Source of the DNA: Chaunax sp. Z400
Taxonomy: Eukaryota; Chordata; Actinopteri; Lophiiformes; Chaunacidae
Direction: 5' to 3'
Assembly (NCBI GenBank): GCA_037577475.1
Contig: JBAGJB010000184.1
Location: 62,001 to 126,000, forward strand
Length of the DNA: 64,000 nt
Positions 14,037 to 29,291 of the stretch are shown in pieces. The position numbers and the translations under genes are program-made. The notes below the pieces were generated by a model that ran no database searches, had not been told where the DNA came from, and saw nothing but the letters and a program-made list of their open reading frames with translations. The number at the start of each line of letters is the position of its first letter. The first letter of the stretch is position 1.

Positions 14037-15500
14037 TCAATGTCACCACACACAAACCTATATGCTCAATAACAACACAAACCTATAGGCTCATGATAAC
14101 AACAACACAAACCTATAGGCTCAATAGAACAACAACACAAACCTATAGGCTCATTATAACAACAACACAAACCTATAGGATCAATAGAACAACACAAACC
14201 TATAGGATCAATAGAACAACACAAACCTATCGGCTCAATATGACAACAACACAAACCTATAGGGTCATTATGACAACAACACAAACCTATAGGCTCAATA
14301 TAACAACAACACAAACCTATAGGCTCATTATAACAACAACACAAACCTATAGGCTCAATGTAACCACACACAAACCTATAGACTCATTATAACAACAACA
14401 CAAACCTATAGGATCAATAGAACAACAACACAAACCTATAGGATCAATAGAACAACAACACAAACCTATAGGCTCAATATAACAACAGCACAAACCTATA
14501 GGCTCAATATAACAACAGCACAAACCTATAGGATCGTTATAACAACAACACAAACCTATAGACTCATTATAACAACAACACAAACCTATAGGGTCAATAT
14601 AGCAACACAAACCTATAGAGTCATTATAACAACAACACAAACCTATAGAGTCATTATAACAACAACACAAACCTATAGGCTAAATAACAACACAAACCTA
14701 TAGACTCAATAGAACAACAACACAAACCTATAGACTCAATAGAACAACAACACAAACCTATAGGCTCAATAACACAAACCTATAGGCTCATTATAACAAC
14801 AACACAAACCTATAGGCTCAATAGAACAACACAAACCTATAGCCTCAAGAACAACACAAACCTATAGCCTCAAGAACAACACAAACCTATAGCCTCAATA
14901 ACAACACAAACCTATAGGCTCAGTGTAACAACAACACAAACCTATAGACTCATTATAACAACAACACAAACCTATAGACTCATTATAACAACAAGACAAA
15001 CCTATAGGCTCAATGTCACCACACACAAACCTATAGGCTCATTATAACAACAACACAAACCTATAGGCTAAATAACAACACAAACCTATAGGATCAATAG
15101 AACAACAACACAAACCTATAGGCTAAATAACAACACAAACCTATAGGCTCATTATAACAACAACACAAACCTATAGGCTCAGTGTAACAACAACACAAAC
15201 CTATAGGCTCAGTGTAACAACAACACAAACCTATAGACTCATTATAACAACAACACAAACCTATAGGCTCAGTGTAACAACAACATAAACCTATAGACTC
15301 ATTATAACAACAACACAAACCTATAGGCTCATTATAACAACAAGACAAACCTATAGGCTCAATAGAACAACAACGCAAAACTATGGGCTCAATGTAACAA
15401 CAACACAAACCTATAGGCTCAATATAGCAACACAAACCTATATTCTCATTATAACAACAACACAAACCTATAGGCTCAATAACAACACAAACCTATAGGC
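14037..15500. repeat. Higher-order segment U7 (A1a)
   Basis: The first ~640 bp repeat U6 at an offset of 1,658. Two successive GACTCAATAG units appear near 14,702-14,760. Near 15,350 an AAGAC unit is followed directly by GGCTCAATAGAAC instead of the usual TGTCACC unit. This marks a deletion that removed the CTCAAAAACAAC part of the tail and accounts for much of the shorter length. Confidence 0.82.
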
Positions 15501-17375
15501 TCAATGTCACCACACACAAACCTATATGCTCAATAACAACACAAACCTATAGGCTCATGATAACAACAACACAAACCTATAGGCTCAATAGAACAACAAC
15601 ACAAACCTATAGGCTCATTATAACAACAACACAAACCTATAGGATCAATAGAACAACACAAACCTATAGGATCAATAGAACAACACAAACCTATAGGCTC
15701 AATATGACAACAACACAAACCTATAGGGTCATTATGACAACAACACAAACCTATAGGCTCAATATAACAACAACACAAACCTATAGGCTCATTATAACAA
15801 CAACACAAACCTATAGGCTCAATGTAACCACACACAAACCTATAGGCTCATTATAACAACAACACAAACCTATAGGATCAATAGAACAACAACACAAACC
15901 TATAGGATCAATAGAACAACAACACAAACCTATAGGCTCAATATAACAACAGCACAAACCTATAGGCTCAATATAACAACAGCACAAACCTATAGGATCG
16001 TTATAACAACAACACAAACCTATAGACTCATTATAACAACAACACAAACCTATAGGGTCAATATAGCAACACAAACCTATAGAGTCATTATAACAACAAC
16101 ACAAACCTATAGGGTCATTATAACAACAACACAAACCTATAGGGTCAATATAGCAACACAAACCTATAGAGTCATTATAACAACAACACAAACCTATAGG
16201 CTAAATAACCACAAACCTATAGGCTCATTATAACAACAACACAAACCTATAGGATCAATAGAACAACAACACAAACCTATAGACTCAATAGAACAACAAC
16301 ACAAACCTATAGGCTCAATAACAACACAAACCTATAGGCTCATTATAACAACAACACAAACCTATAGGCTCAATAGAACAACACAAACCTATAGCCTCAA
16401 GAACAACACAAACCTATAGCCTCAAGAACAACACAAACCTATAGCCTCAATAACAACACAAACCTATAGGCTCAGTGTAACAACAACACAAACCTATAGA
16501 CTCATTATAACAACAACACAAACCTATAGGCTCAATATAACAACAACACAAACCTATAGGCTCAATAACAACACAAACCTATAGGCTCATTATAACAACA
16601 ACACAAACCTATAGGCTCAATCGAACAACAACACAAACCTATAGCCTCAATAACAACACAAACCTATAGGCCCATTATAACAACAACACAAACCTATAGG
16701 CCCATTATAACAACAACACAAACCTATAGGCTCATTATAACAACAAGACAAACCTATAGGCTCAATGTCACCACACACAAACCTATAGGCTCATTATAAC
16801 AACAACACAAACCTATAGGCTCAATAGAACAACAGCACAAACCTATAGGCTCATTATAACAACAACACAAACCTATAGGCTCAGTGTAACAACAACATAA
16901 ACCTATAGACTCATTATAACAACAACACAAACCTATAGGCTCATTATAACAACAACACAAACCTATAGGCTCATTATAACAACAAGACAAACCTATAGGC
17001 TCAATGTCACCACACACAAACCTATAGGCTCAATATAACAACAACACAAACCTATAGGCTCAAAAACAACACAAACCTATAGGCTCATTATAACAACAAC
17101 ACAAACCTATAGGCTCAATAGAACAACAACACAAACCTATAGGCTCATTATAACAACACCACAAACCTATAGGATCAATAGAACAACAACGCAAAACTAT
17201 GGGCTCAATGTAACAACAACACAAACCTATAGGCTCAATATAGCAACACAAACCTATATTCTCATTATAACAACAACACAAACCTATAGGCTCATTATAA
17301 CAACAAGACAAACCTATAGGCTCAATGTCACCACACACAAACCTATAGGCTCAATAACAACACAAACCTATAGGC
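15501..17375. repeat. Higher-order segment U8 (A1b)
   Basis: Subtype A1b has two 27-bp GGATC units but GGCTC, not CGGCTC, before the AATATGAC unit. A 23-bp CTAAATAACC unit lies at about 16,201. The CAAG 25-mer doublet lies near 16,397, and a D block occupies 16,754-17,338. Sequence from 16,111 to 17,455 is repeated immediately downstream. Confidence 0.84.
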
Positions 17376-18800
17376 TCAATGTCACCACACACAAACCTAT
17401 ATGCTCAATAACAACACAAACCTATAGGCTCATGATAACAACAACACAAACCTATAGGGTCATTATAACAACAACACAAACCTATAGGGTCAATATAGCA
17501 ACACAAACCTATAGAGTCATTATAACAACAACACAAACCTATAGGCTAAATAACCACAAACCTATAGGCTCATTATAACAACAACACAAACCTATAGGAT
17601 CAATAGAACAACAACACAAACCTATAGACTCAATAGAACAACAACACAAACCTATAGGCTCAATAACAACACAAACCTATAGGCTCATTATAACAACAAC
17701 ACAAACCTATAGGCTCAATAGAACAACACAAACCTATAGCCTCAAGAACAACACAAACCTATAGCCTCAAGAACAACACAAACCTATAGCCTCAATAACA
17801 ACACAAACCTATAGGCTCAGTGTAACAACAACACAAACCTATAGACTCATTATAACAACAACACAAACCTATAGGCTCAATATAACAACAACACAAACCT
17901 ATAGGCTCAATAACAACACAAACCTATAGGCTCATTATAACAACAACACAAACCTATAGGCTCAATCGAACAACAACACAAACCTATAGCCTCAATAACA
18001 ACACAAACCTATAGGCCCATTATAACAACAACACAAACCTATAGGCCCATTATAACAACAACACAAACCTATAGGCTCATTATAACAACAAGACAAACCT
18101 ATAGGCTCAATGTCACCACACACAAACCTATAGGCTCATTATAACAACAACACAAACCTATAGGCTCAATAGAACAACAGCACAAACCTATAGGCTCATT
18201 ATAACAACAACACAAACCTATAGGCTCAGTGTAACAACAACATAAACCTATAGACTCATTATAACAACAACACAAACCTATAGGCTCATTATAACAACAA
18301 CACAAACCTATAGGCTCATTATAACAACAAGACAAACCTATAGGCTCAATGTCACCACACACAAACCTATAGGCTCAATATAACAACAACACAAACCTAT
18401 AGGCTCAAAAACAACACAAACCTATAGGCTCATTATAACAACAACACAAACCTATAGGCTCAATAGAACAACAACACAAACCTATAGGCTCATTATAACA
18501 ACACCACAAACCTATAGGATCAATAGAACAACAACGCAAAACTATGGGCTCAATGTAACAACAACACAAACCTATAGGCTCAATATAGCAACACAAACCT
18601 ATATTCTCATTATATCAACAACACAAACCTATAGGCTCATTATAACAACAAGACAAACCTATAGGCTCAATGTCACCACACACAAACCTATAGGCTCAAT
18701 AACAACACAAACCTATAGGCTCAATGTCACCACACACAAACCTATATGCTCAATAACAACACAAACCTATAGGCTCATGATAACAACAACACAAACCTAT
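16111..18800. repeat. 1,345-bp direct tandem duplication
   Basis: Copy 1 is about 16,111-17,455 and copy 2 about 17,456-18,800. The offset of 1,345 holds for the 23-bp unit, the CAATCGAAC unit, the D block and the landmark. The join lies near 17,450, where the ATGATAAC unit runs straight into a GGGTCATTAT unit, a neighbour it has nowhere else. One private difference is TATATCAAC near 18,612. A single recent unequal exchange explains it. Confidence 0.86.
17376..18720. repeat. Higher-order segment U9, formed by the duplication join
   Basis: It has a landmark but no A interior: the ATGATAAC unit is followed at once by units matching 16,111 onward. All of it is second-copy sequence of the 1,345-bp duplication except the first ~80 bp, which close copy 1. 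It contains a D block (18,099-18,683). Confidence 0.85.
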
Positions 18801-19843
18801 AGGCTCAATAGAACAACAACACAAACCTATAGGCTCATTATAACAACAACACAAACCTATAGGATCAATAGAACAACACAAACCTATAGGATCAATAGAA
18901 CAACACAAACCTATCGGCTCAATATGACAACAACACAAACCTATAGGGTCATTATGACAACAACACAAACCTATAGGCTCAATATAACAACAACACAAAC
19001 CTATAGGCTCATTATAACAACAACACAAACCTATAGGCTCAGTGTAACAACAACACAAACCTATAGACTCATTATAACAACAACACAAACCTATAGACTC
19101 ATTATAACAACAACACAAACCTATAGGCTCAATAGAACAACAACACAAACCTATAGCCTCAATAACAACACAAACCTATAGGCTCAATGTCACCACACAC
19201 AAACCTATAGGCTCATTATAACAACAACACAAACCTATAGGCTAAATAACAACACAAACCTATAGGATCAATAGAACAACAACACAAACCTATAGCCTAA
19301 ATAACAACACAAACCTATAGGCTCATTATAACAACAACACAAACCTATAGGCTCAGTGTAACAACAACACAAACCTATAGACTCATTATAACAACAACAC
19401 AAACCTATAGGCTCAGTGTAACAACAACATAAACCTATAGACTCATTATAACAACAACACAAACCTATAGGCTCATTATAACAACAAGACAAACCTATAG
19501 GCTCAATGTCACCACACACAAACCTATAGGCTCAATATAACAACAATACAAACCTATAGGCTCAAAAACAACACAAACCTATAGGCTCATTATAACAACA
19601 ACACAAACCTATAGGCTCAATAGAACAACAACACAAACCTATAGCCTCAATAACAACACAAACCTATAGGCTCATTATAACAACACCACAAACCTATAGG
19701 ATCAATAGAACAACAACGCAAAACTATGGGCTCAATGTAACAACAACACAAACCTATAGGCTCAATATAGCAACACAAACCTATATTCTCATTATAACAA
19801 CAACACAAACCTATAGGCTCAATAACAACACAAACCTATAGGC
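18721..19843. repeat. Higher-order segment U10 (A1a), shortest central segment
   Basis: The A1a head has CCTATCGGCTC near 18,911. After the head it jumps to an AGTGT unit near 19,040 in place of the TGTAACC unit used by most A1 segments. A CTCAATAACAAC/TGTCACC pair follows near 19,190 without an AAGAC unit. It lacks the CAAG 25-mers. Private variants are GCCTAAATAAC near 19,296 and CAATACAAACC near 19,547. The length suggests an internal deletion. Confidence 0.8.
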
Positions 19844-21529
19844 TCAATGTCACCACACACAAACCTATATGCTCAATAACAACACAAACCTATAGGCTCA
19901 TGATAACAACAACACAAACCTATAGGCTCAATAGAACAACAACACAAACCTATAGGCTCATTATAACAACAACACAAACCTATAGGATCAATAGAACAAC
20001 ACAAACCTATAGGATCAATAGAACAACACAAACCTATCGGCTCAATATGACAACAACACAAACCTATAGGGTCATTATGACAACAACACAAACCTATAGG
20101 CTCAATATAACAACAACACAAACCTATAGGCTCATTATAACAACAACACAAACCTATAGGCTCAATGTAACCACACACAAACCTATAGACTCATTATAAC
20201 AACAACACAAACCTATAGGATCAATAGAACAACAACACAAACCTATAGGATCAATAGAACAACAACACAAACCTATAGGCTCAATATAACAACAGCACAA
20301 ACCTATAGGCTCAATATAACAACAGCACAAACCTATAGGATCGTTATAACAACAACACAAACCTATAGACTCATTATAACAACAACACAAACCTATAGAC
20401 TCATTATAACAACAACACAAACCTATAGAGTCATTATAACAACAACACAAACCTATAGAGTCATTATAACAACAACACAAACCTATAGGCTAAATAACAA
20501 CACAAACCTATAGGCTAAATAACAACACAAACCTATAGGATCAATAGAACAACAACACAAACCTATAGACTCAATAGAACAACAACACAAACCTATAGGC
20601 TCAATAACACAAACCTATAGGCTCATTATAACAACAACACAAACCTATAGGCTCAATAGAACAACACAAACCTATAGCCTCAAGAACAACACAAACCTAT
20701 AGCCTCAAGAACAACACAAACCTATAGCCTCAAGAACAACACAAACCTATAGCCTCAATAACAACACAAACCTATAGGCTCAGTGTAACAACAACACAAA
20801 CCTATAGACTCATTATAACAACAACACAAACCTATAGACTCATTATAACAACAAGACAAACCTATAGGCTCAATGTCACCACACACAAACCTATAGGCTC
20901 ATTATAACAACAACACAAACCTATAGGCTAAATAACAACACAAACCTATAGGATCAATAGAACAACAACACAAACCTATAGGCTAAATAACAACACAAAC
21001 CTATAGGCTCATTATAACAACAACACAAACCTATAGGCTCAGTGTAACAACAACACAAACCTATAGACTCATTATAACAACAACACAAACCTATAGGCTC
21101 AGTGTAACAACAACATAAACCTATAGACTCATTATAACAACAACACAAACCTATAGGCTCATTATAACAACAAGACAAACCTATAGGCTCAATGTCACCA
21201 CACACAAACCTATAGGCTCAATATAACAACAACACAAACCTATAGGCTCAAAAACAACACAAACCTATAGGCTCATTATAACAACAACACAAGCCTATAG
21301 GCTCAATAGAACAACAACACAAACCTATAGCCTCAATAACAACACAAACCTATAGGCTCATTATAACAACACCACAAACCTATAGGATCAATAGAACAAC
21401 AACGCAAAACTATGGGCTCAATGTAACAACAACACAAACCTATAGGCTCAATATAGCAACACAAACCTATATTCTCATTATAACAACAACACAAACCTAT
21501 AGGCTCAATAACAACACAAACCTATAGGC
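19844..21529. repeat. Higher-order segment U11 (A1a)
   Basis: CCTATCGGCTC lies near 20,035. The CAAG 25-mer is present three times in a row (about 20,674-20,750), against two in most neighbours. Where other A1 segments have a GGGTCAATATAGC unit it has GACTCATTAT, so all units here stay 30 bp long. A CAAGCC core variant lies near 21,292. Confidence 0.82.
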
Positions 21530-24327
21530 TCAATGTCACCACACACAAACCTATATGCTCAATAACAACACAAACCTATAGGCTCATGATAACAACAACA
21601 CAAACCTATAGGCTCAATAGAACAACAACACAAACCTATAGGCTCATTATAACAACAACACAAACCTATAGGATCAATAGAACAACACAAACCTATAGGA
21701 TCAATAGAACAACACAAACCTATAGGCTCACTATGACAACAACACAAACCTATAGGGTCATTATGACAACAACACAAACCTATAGGCTCAATATAACAAC
21801 AACACAAACCTATAAGCTCATTATAACAACAACACAAACCTATAGGCTCAATGTAACCACACACAAACCTATAGACTCATTATAACAACAACACAAACCT
21901 ATAGGATCAATAGAACAACAACACAAACCTATAGGATCAATAGAACAACAACACAAACCTATAGGCTCAATATAACAACAGCACAAACCTATAGGATCGT
22001 TATAACAACAACACAAACCTATAGACTCATTATAACAACAACACAAACCTATAGGGTCAATATAGCAACACAAACCTATAGAGTCATTATAACAACAACA
22101 CAAACCTATAGGGTCAATATAGCAACACAAACCTATAGAGTCATTATAACAACAACACAAACCTATAGGCTAAATAACCACAAACCTATAGGCTCATTAT
22201 AACAACAACACAAACCTATAGGATCAATAGAACAACAACACAAACCTATAGACTCAATAGAACAACAACACAAACCTATAGGCTCAATAACAACACAAAC
22301 CTATAGGCTCATTATAACAACAACACAAACCTATAGGCTCAATAGAACAACACAAACCTATAGCCTCAAGAACAACACAAACCTATAGCCTCAAGAACAA
22401 CACAAACCTATAGCCTCAATAACAACACAAACCTATAGGCTCAGTGTAACAACAACACAAACCTATAGACTCATTATAACAACAACACAAACCTATAGGC
22501 TCAGTGTAACAACAACACAAACCTATAGACTCATTATAACAACAACACAAACCTATAGGCTCAGTGTAACAACAACATAAACCTATAGACTCATTATAAC
22601 AACAACACAAACCTATAGGCTCATTATAACAACAAGACAAACCTATAGGCTCAATGTCACCACACACAAACCTATAGGCTCAATATAACAACAACACAAA
22701 CCTATAGGCTCAAAAACAACACAAACCTATAGGCTCATTATAACAACAACACAAACCTATAGGCTCAATAGAACAACAACACAAACCTGTAGCCTCAATA
22801 ACAACACAAACCTATAGGCTCATTATAACAACACCACAAACCTATAGGATCAATGTCACCACACACAAACCTATAGGCTCAATAACAACACAAACCTATA
22901 GGCTCATTATAACAACAACACAAAACTATGGGCTCAATGTAACAACAACACAAACCTATAGGCTGAATATAGCAACACAAACCTATATTCTCAATAGAAT
23001 AACAACACAAACCCATAGGCTCAATATAACAACAACAAAAACCTATAGGGTCATTATGACAACAACACAAACCTATAGGCTCAATATAACAACAACACAA
23101 ACCGATAAGCTCATTATAACAACAACACAAACCTATAGGCTCAATAGAACAACAGCACAAACCTATAGGCTCATTATAACAACAACACAAACCTATAGGC
23201 TCAGTGTAACAACAACACAAACCTATAGGCTCAGTGTAACAACAACACAAACCTATAGAGTCATTATAACAACAACACAAACCAATAGGATCAATAGAAC
23301 AACAACACAAACCTATAGGCTCAATATGACAACACCACAAACCTATAGGATCAATAGAACAACAACACAAACCTATAGGATCAATAGAACAACAACACAA
23401 ACCTATAGGATCAATATGACAAACACATGAACCTATAGGATCGTTATAACAACAACACAAACCTATAGACTCATTATAACAACAACACAAACCTATAGGG
23501 TCAATATAACAACAACACAAACCTATAGAGTCATTATAACAACAACACAAACCTATAGGCTAAATAACAACACTAACCTATAGGCTCATTATAACAACAA
23601 CACAAACCTATAGGATCAATAGAACAACAACACAAACCTATAGACTCAATAGAACAACAACACAAACCTATAGGCTCAATAACAACACAAACCTATAGGC
23701 TCATTATAACAACAACACAAACCTATAGGCTCAATAGAACAACACAAACCTATAGCCTCAATAACAACACAAACCTATAGGCTCATTATAACAACAACAC
23801 AAACCTATAGGCTCAGTGTAACAACAACACAAACCTATAGACTCATTATAACAACAACACAAACCTATAGGCTCATTATAACAACAAGACAAACCTATAG
23901 GCTCAATGTCACCACACACAAACCTATAGGCTCAATATAACAACAACACAAACCTATAGGCTCAATAAAACAACAACACAAACCTATAGGCTCAATAACA
24001 ACACAAACCTATAGGCTCATTATAACAACAACACAAACCTATAGGCTCAATCGAACAACAACACAAACCTATAGCCTCAATAACAACACAAACCTATAGG
24101 CCCATTATAACAACAACACAAACCTATAGACTCAATATAAAAACAACACAAACCTATAGGATCAATACAACAACACCACAAACCTATAGGACCAATAGAA
24201 CAACAACACAAACCTATAGGATCAATAGAACACAAACCTATAGGCTCAATATAGCAACACAAACCTATATTCTCATTATAACAACAACACAAACCTATAG
24301 GCTCAATAACAACACAAACCTATAGGC
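21530..24327. repeat. Higher-order segment U12 (A1b), chimeric
   Basis: The first 1.3 kb are central type, with private variants GGCTCACTATGAC (21,724), CCTATAAGCTC (21,811) and three alternating AGTGT units near 22,440-22,570. At about 22,850 the sequence changes to match 5,631 onward at an offset of 17,220. The fusion unit GGATCAATGTCACC at the change was seen nowhere else. The rest is a B block and a U4-like tail. Confidence 0.84.
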
Positions 24328-24975
24328 TCAATGTCACCACACACAAACCTATATGCTCAATAACAACACAAACCTATAGGCTCATGATAACAACAACACA
24401 AACCTATAGGCTCAATAGAACAACAACACAAACCTATAGGCTGAATATAGCAACACACACCTATATTCTCAATAGAACAACAACACAAACCTATAGGCTC
24501 AATAGAACAACAACACAAACCTATAGGGTCATTATGACAACAACACAAACCTTTAGGCTCAATATAACAACAACACAAACCGATAAGCTCATAACAACAA
24601 CACAAACCTATAGGCTCAATAGAACAACAGCACAAACCTATAGGCTCATTATAACAACAACACAAACCTATAGGCTCAGTGTAACAACAACATAAACCTA
24701 TAGACTCATTATAACAACAACACAAACCTATAGGCTCATTATAACAACAAGACAAACCTATAGGCTCAATGTCACCACACACAAACCTATAGGCTCATTA
24801 TAACAACAACACAAACCTATAGGCTCAATAGAACAACAGCACAAACCTATAGGCTCAGTGTAACAACAACATAAACCTATAGACTCATTATAACAACAAC
24901 ACAAACCTATAGGCTCATTATAACAACAAGACAAACCTATAGGCTCAATGTCACCACACACAAACCTATAGGCTC
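22851..24975. repeat. 2.1-kb tract copied from or to the 5.63-7.76 kb region
   Basis: Offsets of 17,220-17,224 hold across the B block, the CAATCGAAC unit, the CCTATAGGCCC unit, the landmark and the A0 head. They drop to 17,191 after loss of one 30-bp unit near 24,850. Sequence on each side belongs to other segment types. Internal differences include a 3-bp loss at CTCATAACAAC (24,589) and CCTTTAGGCTC (24,551). Confidence 0.84.
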
Positions 24976-25520
24976 AATATAACAACAACACAAACCTATA
25001 GGCTCAATATAACAACAACACAAACCTATAGGCTCATTATAACAACAACACAAACCTATAGGCTCAATATAACAACAACACAAACCTAGAGGATCATTAT
25101 AACAACAACGCAAAACTATGGGCTCAATGTAACAACAACACAAACCTATAGGCTCAATATAGCAACACAAACCTATATTCTCATTATAACAACAACACAA
25201 ACCTATAGGCTCATTATAACAACAAGACAAACCTATAGGCTCAATGTCACCACACACAAACCTATAGGCTCAATAACAACACAAACCTATAGGCCCATTA
25301 TAACAACAACACAAACCTATAGACTCAATATAAAAACAACAAAAACCTATAGGATCAATACAACAACACCACAAACCTATAGGACCAATAGAACAACAAC
25401 ACAAACCTATAGGATCAATAGAACACAAACCTATAGGCTCAATATAGCAACACAAACCTATATTCTCATTATAACAACAACACAAACCTATAGGCTCAAT
25501 AACAACACAAACCTATAGGC
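24328..25520. repeat. Higher-order segment U13 (A0)
   Basis: The head is A0 (CACACACCTATATTC near 24,455), the only one outside the first 12 kb. The second half, from 24,849, belongs to the 5.7-kb duplication. The segment therefore spans the join between the U5-like tract and the large duplication. Confidence 0.82.
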
Positions 25521-27183
25521 TCAATGTCACCACACACAAACCTATATGCTCAATAACAACACAAACCTATAGGCTCATGATAACAACAACACAAACCTAT
25601 AGGCTCAATAGAACAACAACACAAACCTATAGGCTCATTATAACAACAACACAAACCTATAGGATCAATAGAACAACACAAACCTATAGGATCAATAGAA
25701 CAACACAAACCTATCGGCTCAATATGACAACAACACAAACCTATAGGGTCATTATGACAACAACACAAACCTATAGGCTCAATATAACAACAACACAAAC
25801 CTATAGGCTCATTATAACAACAACACAAACCTATAGGCTCAATGTAACCACACACAAACCTATAGACTCATTATAACAACAACACAAACCTATAGGATCA
25901 ATAGAACAACAACACAAACCTATAGGATCAATAGAACAACAACACAAACCTATAGGCTCAATATAACAACAGCACAAACCTATAGGCTCAATATAACAAC
26001 AGCACAAACCTATAGGATCGTTATAACAACAACACAAACCTATAGACTCATTATAACAACAACACAAACCTATAGGGTCAATATAGCAACACAAACCTAT
26101 AGAGTCATTATAACAACAACACAAACCTATAGGCTAAATAACAACACAAACCTATAGGCTCATTATAACAACAACACAAACCTATAGGATCAATAGAACA
26201 ACAACACAAACCTATAGACTCAATAGAACAACAACACAAACCTATAGGCTCAATAACACAAACCTATAGGCTCAGTGTAACAACAACACAAACCTATAGG
26301 CTCAATAGAACAACACAAACCTATAGCCTCAAGAACAACACAAACCTATAGCCTCAAGAACAACACAAACCTATAGCCTCAATAACAACACAAACCTATA
26401 GGCTCAGTGTAACAACAACACAAACCTATAGACTCATTATAACAACAACACAAACCTATAGACTCATTATAACAACAAGACAAACCTATAGGCTCAATGT
26501 CACCACACACAAACCTATAGGCTCATTATAACAACAACACAAACCTATAGGCTAAATAACAACACAAACCTATAGGATCAATAGAACAACAACACAAACC
26601 TATAGGCTAAATAACAACATAAACCTATAGGCTCATTATAACAACAACACAAACCTATAGGCTCAGTGTAACAACAACACAAACCTATAGACTCATTATA
26701 ACAACAACACAAACCTATAGGCTCAGTGTAACAACAACATAAACCTATAGACTCATTATAACAACAACATAAACCTATAGACTCATTATAACAACAACAC
26801 AAACCTATAGGCTCATTATAACAACAAGACAAACCTATAGGCTCAATGTCACCACACACAAACCTATAGGCTCAATATAACAACAACACAAACCTATAGG
26901 CTCAAAAACAACACAAACCTATAGGCTCATTATAACAACAACACAAACCTATAGGCTCAATAGAACAACAACACAAACCTATAGCCTCAATAACAACACA
27001 AACCTATAGGCTCATTATAACAACACCACAAACCTATAGGATCAATAGAACAACAACTCAAAACTATGGGCTCAATGTAACAACAACACAAACCTATAGG
27101 CTCAATATAGCAACACAAACCTATATTCTCATTATAACAACAACACAAACCTATAGGCTCAATAACAACACAAACCTATAGGC
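25521..27183. repeat. Higher-order segment U14 (A1a)
   Basis: CCTATCGGCTC lies at 25,711. A 22-bp CTCAATAACAC unit near 26,250 is followed by AGTGT. The private variant AACAACTCAAAACTATGGG near 27,053 recurs only in U17, its partner in the 5.7-kb duplication. A CATAAACC unit near 26,620 replaces CACAAACC. Confidence 0.83.
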
Positions 27184-29291
27184 TCAATGTCACCACACAC
27201 AAACCTATATGCTCAATAACAACACAAACCTATAGGCTCATGATAACAACAACACAAACCTATAGGCTCAATAGAACAACAACACAAACCTATAGGCTCA
27301 TTATAACAACAACACAAACCTATAGGATCAATAGAACAACACAAACCTATAGGATCAATAGAACAACACAAACCTATAGGCTCAATATGACAACAACACA
27401 AACCTATAGGGTCATTATGACAACAACACAAACCTATAGGCTCAATATAACAACAACACAAACCTATAGGCTCATTATAACAACAACACAAACCTATAGG
27501 CTCAATGTAACCACACACAAACCTATAGACTCATTATAACAACAACACAAACCTATAGGATCAATAGAACAACAACACAAACCTATAGGATCAATAGAAC
27601 AACAACACAAACCTATAGGCTCAATATAACAACAGCACAAACCTATAGGCTCAATATAACAACAGCACAAACCTATAGGCTCAATATAACAACAGCACAA
27701 ACCTATAGGATCGTTATAACAACAACACAAACCTATAGACTCATTATAACAACAACACAAACCTATAGGGTCAATATAGCAACACAAACCTATAGAGTCA
27801 TTATAACAACAACACAAACCTATAGGGTCAATATAGCAACACAAACCTATAGAGTCATTATAACAACAACACAAACCTATAGGCTAAATAACCACAAACC
27901 TATAGGCTCATTATAACAACAACACAAACCTATAGGATCAATAGAACAACAACACAAACCTATAGACTCAATAGAACAACAACACAAACCTATAGGCTCA
28001 ATAACAACACAAACCTATAGGCTCATTATAACAACAACACAAACCTATAGGCTCAATAGAACAACACAAACCTATAGCCTCAAGAACAACACAAACCTAT
28101 AGCCTCAAGAACAACACAAACCTATAGCCTCAAGAACAACACAAACCTATAGCCTCAATAACAACACAAACCTATAGGCTCAGTGTAACAACAACACAAA
28201 CCTATAGACTCATTATAACAACAACACAAACCTATAGACTCATTATAACAACAAGACAAACCTATAGGCTCAACGTCACCACACACAAACCTATAGGCTC
28301 ATTATAACAACAACACAAACCTATAGGCTAAATAACAACACAAACCTATAGGATCAATAGAACAACAACACAAACCTATAGGCTAAATAACAACACAAAC
28401 CTATAGGCTCATTATAACAACAACACAAACCTATAGGCTCAGTGTAACAACAACACAAACCTATAGACTCATTATAACAACAACACAAACCTATAGGCTC
28501 ATTATAACAACAAGACAAACCTATAGGCTCAATGTCACCACACACAAACCTATAGGCTCATTATAACAACAACACAAACCTATAGGCTAAATAACAACAC
28601 AAACCTATAGGCTCATTATAACAACAACACAAACCTATAGGATCAATAGAACAACAACACAAACCTATAGACTCAATAGAACAACAACACAAACCTATAG
28701 GCTCAATAACAACACAAACCTATAGGCTCATTATAACAACAACACAAACCTATAGGCTCAATAGAACAACACAAACCTATAGCCTCAATAACAACACAAA
28801 CCTATAGGCTCAGTGTAACAACAACACAAACCTATAGACTCATTATAACAACAACACAAACCTATAGGCTCATTATAACAACAAGACAAACCTATAGGCT
28901 CAATGTCACCACACACAAACCTATAGGCTCAATATAACAACAACACAAACCTATAGGCTCAATAACACAAACCTATAGGCTCATTATAACAACAACACAA
29001 ACCTATAGGCTCATTATAACAACAACACAAACCTATAGCCTCAATAACAACACAAACCTATAGGCCCATTATAACAACAACACAAACCTATAGACTCAAT
29101 ATAAAAACAACAAAAACCTATAGGATCAATACAACAACACCACATACCTATAGGACCAATAGAACAACAACACAAACCTATAGGATCAATAGAACACAAA
29201 CCTATAGGCTCAATATAGCAACACAAACCTATATTCTCATTATAACAACAACACAAACCTATAGGCTCAATAACAACACAAACCTATAGGC
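27184..29291. repeat. Higher-order segment U15 (A1b)
   Basis: It has a 23-bp CTAAATAACC unit near 27,891, two GGGTCAATATAGC units and three CAAG 25-mers near 28,079-28,150. The variant CAACGTCACC near 28,271 (T to C in the 29-bp unit) is shared only with U18 and U24, which marks these three as one lineage. Confidence 0.83.
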
